Positions 48,496-56,544 of a stretch of 64,000 bases of DNA are shown piece after piece. The notes beneath the pieces are model-generated. The model saw only the letters and a list, made by a program, of their open reading frames with translations, made no database searches and was not told the DNA's origin. The position numbers and the translations under genes were made by a program. The stretch comes from Nocardia higoensis NBRC 100133 (GTDB lineage Bacteria > Actinomycetota > Actinomycetes > Mycobacteriales > Mycobacteriaceae). Position 1 is the stretch's first letter. Each line of letters opens with the position of its first letter. The stretch lies in assembly GCF_000308595.1 (NCBI RefSeq), contig NZ_BAGA01000077.1, forward strand, positions 62,001 through 126,000, read 5' to 3'.

Positions 48496-50750
48496 TGTTG
48501 GCCTTCCTGTCCATCGTTGAGCCGCTCACGGCGGCCCTGCCGGGTTCCATTCTCTATGGCCGACATCAGATCGCGGGCTTGTTCGGGAGAACGTTCGCGC
48601 TCGGCGGACGGCTCCGTGGTGGGTGTGTGGGTCAGTTCCGGCGCCAGATTCTCCTGCCGCCTGCGTCGGGGCAGCTCCGGCCTGCCGTTGGGGGTGTAGG
48701 CCGACGGTACCGGGCGCTCGGGCGCGGTCCGCGGCGGGATAGCGGCCGGCGGCGCGAGCGTGGCCACCGACGCTTCGGGGCGCTCGGCCGAGGGCAGATC
48801 GGGGGCGGGCTCGTAGCGCGGCTGAGACACCGGCAGGGCCTGCTCGTCGATGATCTCGGCGGAGGGCTCCGGGGCGAGCAGTGCGGACGGGATGAGCACG
48901 ACCGCGCGGACGCCGCCGTAGTTGGACTCCGACAGCCGCACCGACACGCCGTGCCGGACCGCCAGTCGCGCGACCACGAACAGGCCGAGGCGGGAATCCG
49001 AGGACAGACGCGCGACACCGAAGTCCGGTGGGTTGCGCAGCATCTCGTTGACCCTGGTCAGCTCGTCCGCGGGCATGCCCATGCCCTGGTCGGCGATCTC
49101 GACGACCACGCCGCGTCCGACGACGCTGCCCGACAGCTCCACCTTCGACTGCGGCGGCGAGTAGGAGATCGCGTTGTCGACCAGTTCGGCGATGAGGTGC
49201 CCGAGGTCGGCTACCGCGGAGCCGAGCACCTTGACATCCGGAATACGCAGCACCTGGACCCGGGCGTAGTCGAGGGTCTCACCGACCGCCGCGCGCACCA
49301 GGTCGACCAGCGGAATCGGGTTGCGCCACTGCCTGCCCGGCAGGCCGCCGCCCAGGACGATGAGGTTCTCGGCGTTGCGCCGCTCCCGGGTGGCGAGGTG
49401 ATCGAGCCGGAACAGCGTCTCCAGCATCGACGGGTCTTCCTGCTTGGCTTCGGCCTCGTCGAGGATCTCCAGCTGGCGGTGCACGACGATCTGGCTGCGA
49501 TGGGCGATGTTGAGGAACACCGCCTTCACGCCTTCCCGGGTGCGGGCCTCGTCGACGGCGGCGGTGACGGCCGCCGCGTGCGCGTGCTCGAAAGCCTGTG
49601 CCACCTGACCGATCTCGTCGTCGCCGTAGTCCAGGTGCGGGGTCTCGCCGGAGGCGTCGACGATTTCGCCGTCGCGCAGCTTGCGCATGGTCTCGGGCAG
49701 GCTGACGTCGGCGAGCGCGAGGGTTTCCCCACGCAGCTTCTTGAGCCTGCGGATGATCCGGTTGGCCAGCGCCAGGGCGATGAGGAAGGCCGAGATGCTG
49801 ATCGCGAGCACGCCGCCGCCGGTGAGCAACGAATTGCGCGCGGCCGCACCGTAGGTTTCCTCGGCCAGTTTCTCGGTCCGCAGGCTGTGGCCGATCCACA
49901 GGTCGAGCAGCCCCCGGTTGAGCTGGTTGGCGGCTTCCTGCCAGTCGACCACGCTTCCGGGTAGATCGTCGCCGCGCAGCATCGCACTCTCGACCGCGGT
50001 CACCTGCTGCCAGGCCGGCGAGGCCAGCAGGGCGGCCGCCTGCGCCTGCTGGTCGCTGCTGGTATCGGCGGCCAACAGGTTGATCTCGGTGTGGTAGTAG
50101 CCGATCTGGTAGACCAGCTCCTCCATGGGGAGATCGGCGAGTTTCGCATCGGTGGCCGCAAGCGCCAGCGCCAGCGCGTTCGAGCGGGACATGCCTTCGG
50201 CGGCGTAGAGCAGCCGCACCCCTCGGCTGAGCTCGACGCCGATCTCGGCGTCCGGCGCCTGCTCCTGCGCGGTGCGCGTGCCCGTGGAGATCCGGTCGAG
50301 GATCTGACTGAAGAACCCGTAGGCGTCGAGGACCGGGACCTGCCGGACATCCACGCCCTGGCGCAGCTGGCCGAGGTGATCGATGATCGAGGTGAAGGCC
50401 GCCATTTCCTCGTCGTTGGAGTTGCCGACTTTCAGGTCGGCGGTCGCTTCCAGCATGCCGCGCACCGCGCCGTCCAAGCGGACCCGCGCGGCGGTGAGGG
50501 CAGGCCCGGCTGCCGCGTCGCCGGTCAGACTCGCGACCGTGTAGTGCCGTTCTTGCTGCAACGCCTCGACGAATTCGCGGGTGGCGGGCGTCGCCGCTTG
50601 AATTTCGTCGGCCCAATCGCGGGCCGCGCTTCCTTGATCGACCAGATAGCCCGCGGTTCCGACGCCGATCACCAGCAGTGTCAGACTCGGGACCAACGCG
50701 ATTGCAAGGATCCGGCCTCGCACACCGAGTCTCGCCTTGAACATCCGCAC
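48492..50750 (-). CDS. cvnA: Conservon sensor histidine-kinase-like protein, CvnA
   Basis: This 752-residue membrane protein has a first transmembrane helix near residues 15-37, an extracellular nitrate/sulfonate-sensing-like (NIT) domain to about 305, a second helix (SLLTGGGVLAISISAFLIALALANRII), a HAMP linker, a degenerate dimerisation helix with NIAHRSQIVVHRQLEILDEAE and an ATPase domain (ELVDNAISYSPPQSKVELSG, ADQGMGMPADELTRVNEML, RLGLFVVARLA). The C-terminal 130 residues are proline-rich and disordered. The usual phospho-His is not placed as in classical kinases, a family feature. It is the first gene of cvnABCD. An internal ATG at 50744 is an alternative start. Confidence 0.93.
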   Translation of the reverse strand: MRMFKARLGVRGRILAIALVPSLTLLVIGVGTAGYLVDQGSAARDWADEIQAATPATREFVEALQQERHYTVASLTGDAAAGPALTAARVRLDGAVRGMLEATADLKVGNSNDEEMAAFTSIIDHLGQLRQGVDVRQVPVLDAYGFFSQILDRISTGTRTAQEQAPDAEIGVELSRGVRLLYAAEGMSRSNALALALAATDAKLADLPMEELVYQIGYYHTEINLLAADTSSDQQAQAAALLASPAWQQVTAVESAMLRGDDLPGSVVDWQEAANQLNRGLLDLWIGHSLRTEKLAEETYGAAARNSLLTGGGVLAISISAFLIALALANRIIRRLKKLRGETLALADVSLPETMRKLRDGEIVDASGETPHLDYGDDEIGQVAQAFEHAHAAAVTAAVDEARTREGVKAVFLNIAHRSQIVVHRQLEILDEAEAKQEDPSMLETLFRLDHLATRERRNAENLIVLGGGLPGRQWRNPIPLVDLVRAAVGETLDYARVQVLRIPDVKVLGSAVADLGHLIAELVDNAISYSPPQSKVELSGSVVGRGVVVEIADQGMGMPADELTRVNEMLRNPPDFGVARLSSDSRLGLFVVARLAVRHGVSVRLSESNYGGVRAVVLIPSALLAPEPSAEIIDEQALPVSQPRYEPAPDLPSAERPEASVATLAPPAAIPPRTAPERPVPSAYTPNGRPELPRRRRQENLAPELTHTPTTEPSAERERSPEQARDLMSAIENGTRQGRRERLNDGQEGQQ

Positions 50751-50853
50751 AACGTAGTTGAGCGCACTACACGGCTGTCATTCCGGTCCCGGTGAGCGAG
50801 ACTACTATTGACATGTCATGATCACTGTGCTGTGCGACACTCGAGGAGGCACC

Positions 50854-52407
50854 ATGCCCGCGCCGACCGTCGCCGAGTTCGCCCGATTGGGCGCGCTCGC
50901 CGCCGTGCACAGCCCTGACCAGCGCGAGCGCGTCGCGATCACCGAAACCTTCACGGGCAAGACGCTCGGCGAAGTCCCGGTGGGCACCGCCGCCGATGTG
51001 GACGTGGCCTTCGGCCGGGCCCGCGCCGCCGCGTCCCGGTGGGCCACCCGGCCGGTCCGCGCTCGATCCACGGTGATCGAGCGTTTCCGCGCGCTGGTCG
51101 TCGCACATCGCGCGGAACTGATGGACCTGATCCAGGCCGAGTCCGGAAAAGCCCGATGGGCGGCCCAGGAAGAAATCATGGGCCTGATCTTCGCCGCGCG
51201 CTACTTTTCCCGCGTCGCGCCGAAACTGCTGTCGCCGCAGCCCGTGCCGGGGGCGTTCCCGCTGCTGAACCGCGCTGCGGTGTATCACCAGCCCAAAGGC
51301 GTGGTCGGGGTGATCGCGCCGTGGAACTATCCGATGCTGCTGTCCATCGGCGACGCGCTGCCCGCATTGCTCGCGGGCAATGCGGTGGTCGTCAAACCCG
51401 ACAGCACCACCCCCTACTCCGCGCTGGCCGCCGCCGACCTGCTCTATCGCGCCGGCCTGCCGCGCGATCTGCTCGCCGTGGTGCCGGGACGCGGCACGGT
51501 GGTAGGCGCCGCGATCGTGGACTGCTGCGACTATCTGATGTTCACCGGGTCCACCGCCACCGGTCGCGCGCTCGGGCAGCAGTGCGGACGCAGGCTCGTC
51601 GGCTTCTCCGCGGAACTGGGTGGCAAGAATCCGATGATCGTCGCCGCGGGCGCGAATCTCGATCGCGTCGCCCGCGCGGCGGTACGCGCCTGTTTCTCCA
51701 ATGCCGGGCAGCTGTGCATCTCCATCGAACGGATCTATGTCGAGCAGCCGGTGGCCGCGGAGTTCACCGAGAAGTTCGTCGCCGCGGTCCGCGCTGCTCG
51801 TCTCGGCGCGGCATACGACTTCTCCACCGACATCGGCAGTCTCATCTCCGCGGCACAGCTGGAGACCGTCACCGCGCATCTGGCCGACGCCACCGCGAAG
51901 GGCGCGCGGATCCTCGTGGGTGGACGGGCCCGCCCGGATCTGGGGCCGCTGTTCTTCGAGCCGACCGTGCTCGACGGAGTCGGCGACGACATGACCTGCG
52001 CGCGCGAGGAGACCTTCGGGCCACTGGTCTCGATCTACCCGGTCGCCGATGTGGAGGAGGCGATCCGACGCGCCAACGACACCGAGTACGGACTCAACGC
52101 GAGCGTATGGGCCGCGAGCCCGGCCGACGGCGAGGCGATCGCCCGGCGACTGCGCACGGGCACCGTCTGTGTCGACGAGGGGTACGCGCCCGCCTGGGGC
52201 ACCACGGCCGCGCCGATGGGCGGGATGGGCCAGTCCGGTGTCGGGCGCAGGCACGGACCCGAGGGGCTGTTGAAATACACCGAACCGCAGAACGTCGTGG
52301 TCACCCGGTGGCTGAATCTCGACGCCCCGCCGCTGGTGCCGCCGGATCTCTGGCAGCGGATGCTCATGACGCTCGCCCGCTCGCTGCGCTTCCTACCGGG
52401 TCGCTGA
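50854..52407 (+). CDS. gabD2: Succinate-semialdehyde dehydrogenase, GabD2-like
   Basis: This 517-residue aldehyde dehydrogenase is similar throughout to M. tuberculosis GabD2: FTGKTLGEVPVGTAADVDVAF, AESGKARWAAQEEI, PKGVVGVIAPWNYPM, FTGSTATGRALG, ELGGKNPMIVA with catalytic Glu, and RACFSNAGQLCISIERIYVE with catalytic Cys. It oxidises succinate semialdehyde or a related aldehyde with NADP+. GAGGAGG lies four bases before the ATG at 50854. It is divergent to the conservon; a TGACATGTCA palindrome at 50809-50818 lies in the gap. Confidence 0.92.
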   Translation: MPAPTVAEFARLGALAAVHSPDQRERVAITETFTGKTLGEVPVGTAADVDVAFGRARAAASRWATRPVRARSTVIERFRALVVAHRAELMDLIQAESGKARWAAQEEIMGLIFAARYFSRVAPKLLSPQPVPGAFPLLNRAAVYHQPKGVVGVIAPWNYPMLLSIGDALPALLAGNAVVVKPDSTTPYSALAAADLLYRAGLPRDLLAVVPGRGTVVGAAIVDCCDYLMFTGSTATGRALGQQCGRRLVGFSAELGGKNPMIVAAGANLDRVARAAVRACFSNAGQLCISIERIYVEQPVAAEFTEKFVAAVRAARLGAAYDFSTDIGSLISAAQLETVTAHLADATAKGARILVGGRARPDLGPLFFEPTVLDGVGDDMTCAREETFGPLVSIYPVADVEEAIRRANDTEYGLNASVWAASPADGEAIARRLRTGTVCVDEGYAPAWGTTAAPMGGMGQSGVGRRHGPEGLLKYTEPQNVVVTRWLNLDAPPLVPPDLWQRMLMTLARSLRFLPGR

Positions 52408-52423
52408 ACCCGGCCGCCGCGGC

Positions 52424-52753
52424 TCACTTGTTGATGATCATGCCCGCCACATCGGCGTTCTTGATCGGGGTCTCGGCATTGCGCTGACCCGAGCACAACA
52501 CGTCGACGGCCATGATCGTGAGATCGACCGCGGTGCCGGACGGTTCGGTGGAGAGGTTGTCGCGCTCCTTGACGAACTTGGTGATCGTGATGCGCTTGGT
52601 GTCGGCGTCCTGGGTGACGTACTCGCCGCACGGGGTGTCGCCGCCGCGATTGAGCGCCCGCTCCACATCGGAGCACCCGCTTGTCGATGCCACGATCGCG
52701 AATGCCACGCTCGCGACGGTCACCAGACCGGTTCTGCCAACGGTGCCGATCAT
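52424..52753 (-). CDS. Small lipoprotein of unknown function
   Basis: This 109-residue protein has an N-terminal hydrophobic segment and a lipobox-like TSGC (Cys27), so it is probably a secreted lipoprotein. The mature part has two further cysteines (TPCGEYV and DVLCSGQ) that could form a disulfide, as in small HdeA-like mycobacterial proteins, though I do not claim that relation. It converges with gabD2 and lies downstream of the divergent-free 109-bp gap to the phosphodiesterase gene. Confidence 0.7.
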   Translation of the reverse strand: MIGTVGRTGLVTVASVAFAIVASTSGCSDVERALNRGGDTPCGEYVTQDADTKRITITKFVKERDNLSTEPSGTAVDLTIMAVDVLCSGQRNAETPIKNADVAGMIINK

Positions 52754-52862
52754 CCGGCTCCTCCTGTTCTCCGGTCGAGCGGACGGCCGCGCGATCCTGT
52801 GTGGCCCCCGCGGTGAGCCTAGAGCGCGGCGCGCAGGACTTCGTGTCGGGCCCGGCCTGTGG

Positions 52863-54011
52863 TCAGCCGGTGGCGATACGCAGCGGTATCTCCAGTTCCG
52901 CGGCGGTGAGCGAGCCGTGCTGGCCCACCATCGCCGATTCCAGCGGCTCGGCGGCGCTGCGGATCACCCCGCCGCCTGCGCGCGCCGCCACCACCAGATC
53001 ACCGATGCGCGCCGCGGCGTCGGGTGTGACCAGCGGTCCGAACCAGCCGCGTGCGATCACCTCCGCGCGGTCGAGCACCACGAAATCGTCGCCGAGCATC
53101 GCCTGCCAGGCAGCGGCGACATCGGCGGTGGCGCCCTCCTCGGTGTAGACGTGCCGGGCGCGCGCCTCACCGCCCAGCCGGCGCACCCCCGCGCGTAGTT
53201 CGGCGCGGGTGTCGAAGTCGACGGGGTCGGTCATGTCGACCATGCCGTGATCCGCGGTGACCAGCAGTGCGGCGCCCGCGGGCAGGCGCTCGGCGATGGC
53301 GGCCGCGAGCCGGTCGACGTGGGAGAGTTCCAGCAACCAGGCGTCCGAGGTGGTGCCGCGCACGTGCCCGGTGGTGTCGAGTTCGCCGTGATAGGCATAG
53401 ACCAGGGAACGGTCGCCGGCCCGCAGCGCGGTGATCGCGCCGTCCACCAGATCGCCGAAGGAGAAGCCGGGCCGGAATTCGCTGCCGCGCAAGGCGGCCC
53501 GGGTGAGCCCGGATGCCGCCTGATACATCGGCGCCACCTGTGCCACCCGCACCCCGGCGGCCGCCGCGCGTTCGAACGCCGTCGGCCTCGGCTGGAACTG
53601 TTCGGGAACGAGTTCGGTCAGCAGATTCTCCACCGGATCGTGGCCCTGGCCCTGCAGATGCCAGCGCAAGGGGTTCACCAGCCGGTCGTATCCGGGCACA
53701 TTCATCAGGTAGCCGACGATGCCGTGCTCGCCGGGCGGCGCGCCGATGCCCAGCGAACTCAGCGAGGTCGCGGTGGTGCTCGGGAAGCCGGTGGTCAGCG
53801 GGATGCCCGCCAGGCCGGACAGGAAGGGCGCCGCCTCCGCGTGCCGGGCCAGCAGTTCGGCGCCGAGACCGTCGACGAGCAGCACGCACACCCGGGTGGC
53901 CGTCAGGTCGAGGCCGAGACGGTCGTCTTCGCCGGGCACGCCCAGGCAGGCCAGTGCCGAGGGCAGCAGGTCGGACAGGGAACCCGTTCCGTAACGGGGC
54001 GCGTCGAACAT
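52863..54011 (-). CDS. Alkaline-phosphatase-superfamily phosphodiesterase
   Basis: This 382-residue protein belongs to the type I phosphodiesterase/nucleotide pyrophosphatase group: metal site VCVLLVDGLGAELL (about 41-54), nucleophile Thr in GFPSTTATSLSSLG (about 75-88), EHGIVGYLMN, and further metal ligands in HGELDTTGHVRG and VTADHGMVDM. It probably hydrolyses a phosphodiester or nucleotide. No signal peptide is seen. It is divergent to the LLM gene, 72 bp apart. Confidence 0.9.
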   Translation of the reverse strand: MFDAPRYGTGSLSDLLPSALACLGVPGEDDRLGLDLTATRVCVLLVDGLGAELLARHAEAAPFLSGLAGIPLTTGFPSTTATSLSSLGIGAPPGEHGIVGYLMNVPGYDRLVNPLRWHLQGQGHDPVENLLTELVPEQFQPRPTAFERAAAAGVRVAQVAPMYQAASGLTRAALRGSEFRPGFSFGDLVDGAITALRAGDRSLVYAYHGELDTTGHVRGTTSDAWLLELSHVDRLAAAIAERLPAGAALLVTADHGMVDMTDPVDFDTRAELRAGVRRLGGEARARHVYTEEGATADVAAAWQAMLGDDFVVLDRAEVIARGWFGPLVTPDAAARIGDLVVAARAGGGVIRSAAEPLESAMVGQHGSLTAAELEIPLRIATG

Positions 54012-54083
54012 TCCGCCAGGATGCCCCGGCCGGTCCGGCGCGGCAAGGTTGGCGCCGCGGCGGCGCGCCGGTAGACAGGACGG

Positions 54084-54968
54084 GTGAGCTCACCCCGCGC
54101 ATTCCGTTTCGGTGTCAACATGTTCGTCGCGTCCTCGCGCGCCGAGTGGATCGGCAAGTGCCGCAGGGCCGAAGAACTCGGCTTCGATGTGCTCGGCGTC
54201 GCCGACCATCTCGGCATGCCCGCGCCGTTTCCCGCCATGACGCTCGCCGCCGAGGCCACCGAGCGTCCCAGGCTCACCACATTCGTCCTCAACGCCGCCT
54301 TCTACAACCCCGTCCTGCTCGCCAGGGAAGTCGCTGCCGTCGACGGGTTCACCGACGGGCGCGTCGAACTGGGTCTGGGCGCGGGCTATGTGAAGGAGGA
54401 ATTCGACGAGGCAGGCATCGCCTTCGAGTCCGGCGGCAAGCGGGTCGAGCATGTCGAGCGAACGGCCGTCACTCTGCGGCGGTTGTTCGCCGACCCCGAG
54501 TACCGGCCGCGCCCCGCCCAGCCCTCCGGACCGCCGCTGCTGATCGCGGGCTGGGGCGACCGCCTGCTGTCCGTGGCAGCCCGGCACGCCGACATCGTCG
54601 GTTTCACCGGCGCCCAGTCGGCCACCGCCGCCGGACCCCTCCTGCTCGCCGGCGCGGAGAAGATGGCCGACCGCGTCGCCTATGTCCGTGCCGCCCTGGG
54701 GGACCGGGCCGACCGGGTCGAATACAACCTCCTGCTGCAGAAGGTGGTCGGCCCTGAGGAATCCGCCGCCCTGCTCGAGACCTACCGCCCCGCCTTCACC
54801 GAGGAGGCCGCCGCGAATCCCGCGGACATCCCCACTCTCCTGACCGGTTCCCCCGAAGCGGCCGCCGACCGCCTCCGCGAACTGCGAGAACGTTTCGGCA
54901 TCAGCTACTTCACCGTCCTCGAGGACAGCATGGAGGCCTTCGCCCCGATCCTCGACCTCCTGCGTTGA
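54084..54968 (+). CDS. F420-dependent LLM oxidoreductase (MSMEG_2516-type)
   Basis: This 294-residue protein has the TIGR03621-like pattern RFGVNMFVASSRAEWIGKCRRAEELGFDVLGVADHLG, PAMTLAAEATERPRLTTFVLNAAFYNPVLLAREVAAVDGFTDGRVELGLGAGYVKEEFDEAG and PLLIAGWGDRLLSVAARHADIVGF. It is presumed to use F420. The GTG at 54084 gives the family start. It is divergent to the phosphodiesterase gene. Confidence 0.87.
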   Translation: MSSPRAFRFGVNMFVASSRAEWIGKCRRAEELGFDVLGVADHLGMPAPFPAMTLAAEATERPRLTTFVLNAAFYNPVLLAREVAAVDGFTDGRVELGLGAGYVKEEFDEAGIAFESGGKRVEHVERTAVTLRRLFADPEYRPRPAQPSGPPLLIAGWGDRLLSVAARHADIVGFTGAQSATAAGPLLLAGAEKMADRVAYVRAALGDRADRVEYNLLLQKVVGPEESAALLETYRPAFTEEAAANPADIPTLLTGSPEAAADRLRELRERFGISYFTVLEDSMEAFAPILDLLR

Positions 54969-55243
54969 ACGCGCGGGCCGTGTCAGGAGGAGCGCCGGGC
55001 GGCGGCGTGGACGAGGACTGCCCGGCTCGTCCGCCCCGGCGTGCCGGATACCCGGTGCTGCGCGCGGGTCGGTCTCGGCTCGGGTGACCGCGGCGGAGCT
55101 GGTACGGCGGGTTACACATTCTCGAGCGTGATCGGCGCCGGTGAGCGAGCGCAATACCGTTGTGCGGCAGAAGATCTGGGCTTCAAGTGATTCGGTGAGC
55201 GGAAAGCCTTGCCTCGGCGGACGGCGACGCTAGGATCGCTCGA

Positions 55244-55900
55244 ATGGATTCGGAGAAGGGGAGTTCGCGGCGTCCGGACACGGTGTACCGGTCGACCGGC
55301 GCGACCCCCGGGGCGCTGGTGTGTTGTGGTGCCGTCGCGATGGTCAGCCTGATCGCGGCGGTCAGTGGAGTTGCGGTGCTGGCGGGGTCGGTGGGCACGC
55401 TGTTGTTCGCGCCGATCGCGTGCGAGATGGCGTGGGCGGCGTGGCGGCGCAGACCTGAACTGGTGATCGGCGACGAGGCGATCGAACATCTGTCGTTCGG
55501 CCGGATCGCCTGGAGCAATGTGGATCACGTGCGAGTGAGCAGGGAGGGCCGCGAGCAGATGCTCGAGATCGTCCTGCGCGGCGGATCGGTCCGGGCCTGC
55601 CCCCGGGTGCCGGTGCGGGCGCTGCCGGTGCGGGTGCAGGCGGTGTTCGGCGCCATCGGCCGGCATCGGCCGGAGGTGCTGATCGGCGCCGAACGGGTAG
55701 AGCTGCCGGTGAATACGGTGGGGCGCACATTGTCCCGAAACCCGGCTGCCCCGTCGGAACCCGCGCAGTCGCTGGGCTCGGGCGTCACCCCGGCGCGGGC
55801 GATCACCGCGACCGTGCGCGAGGGTCACCGCCGGCGCACGAGCCTGCGCGCGGCGATCAGGCGACGGCCCGCTCGGCCAGCCAGGCCGGGAAATCGGTGA
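55244..55900 (+). CDS. Membrane protein with PH-like domain, hypothetical
   Basis: This 218-residue protein has two adjoining hydrophobic segments (about residues 23-45 and 48-65) followed by a possible PH-like domain (ELVIGDEAIEHLSFGRIAWSNVDHVRVS). The last 50 residues are basic and probably disordered. Function unknown. Its 3' end overlaps the convergent HAD phosphatase gene by 44 bp, so the basic tail may be partly an artefact of that overlap or a real antisense arrangement. Confidence 0.65.
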   Translation: MDSEKGSSRRPDTVYRSTGATPGALVCCGAVAMVSLIAAVSGVAVLAGSVGTLLFAPIACEMAWAAWRRRPELVIGDEAIEHLSFGRIAWSNVDHVRVSREGREQMLEIVLRGGSVRACPRVPVRALPVRVQAVFGAIGRHRPEVLIGAERVELPVNTVGRTLSRNPAAPSEPAQSLGSGVTPARAITATVREGHRRRTSLRAAIRRRPARPARPGNR

Positions 55901-56465
55901 GATCGGTCAGTATGTAATCGGCGCCGGCGGCGCGCAATTCGTCGGCGCCGCACGGGCCGGTGGTGACGCCGACGGCCACCGCGTCGGCGCCTTTCGCGCC
56001 GCGCATGTCCCCGGCGTGATCGCCGACGAAGACGTGCGCCGCGTGTTCACGCAGCGCACCGGACTTGGCCCCGGCCCACAGGTCGCCGACCACCGCGTCG
56101 ACCTGCCAGCCGAGATGCTCCAGATGCAACTGCGCGAACGGAGTGTGCTTGCCCGTCACCACCAGCACCCGGCCGCCGCGCTCGGTCACGGCGGCCAGCG
56201 CGGCCGCCGCGCCGGGCAGCGCCGGTATCTCGGCGACCACCGAGGGATAGAACTCGCGGTAGCGGGTGATGAAAGCGGGCACGAGCTCGGCGTCCAAGCC
56301 TGCCTCCGCCAGCAGCATCGGCATCGGCGGGCCGAGCTTGTCCACCACGTCGGCACCGCGGACGGACAGCGAGAATTCTCCGGCGACCACATCGACCGCC
56401 CTGGCCACCCCCGGCCGGGAATCGATGAGTGTCATATCGAGGTCGAAACCGACGGTCCAGCTCAC
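55857..56465 (-). CDS. HAD-family hydrolase, phosphoglycolate-phosphatase-like
   Basis: This 202-residue phosphatase has intact HAD motifs: GFDLDMTLIDS (residues 6-16), VVTGKH, a Lys in AKSGALREH and FVGDHAGDMRGAKGADAVAVG. The cap domain is a short helical one. It is of the Gph/PGP size class. The GTG at 56465 gives the family N-terminus. It is divergent to the carboxylase gene (79 bp) and overlaps the membrane protein gene at its 3' end. Confidence 0.88.
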   Translation of the reverse strand: MSWTVGFDLDMTLIDSRPGVARAVDVVAGEFSLSVRGADVVDKLGPPMPMLLAEAGLDAELVPAFITRYREFYPSVVAEIPALPGAAAALAAVTERGGRVLVVTGKHTPFAQLHLEHLGWQVDAVVGDLWAGAKSGALREHAAHVFVGDHAGDMRGAKGADAVAVGVTTGPCGADELRAAGADYILTDLTDFPAWLAERAVA

Positions 56466-56544
56466 GCCTCGACCCTAACCGGCGCCGCCGGCCTTCGCCC
56501 GACCCCACCGGGCCGCGACCGGAAGCATCCGCGACACTGACCGC

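Noticed and set aside
50809..50818. TGACATGTCA palindrome before gabD2 as an operator
   Set aside because: A 10-bp palindrome near an AT-rich promoter can occur by chance, and no regulator gene is adjacent. Left as a remark only.
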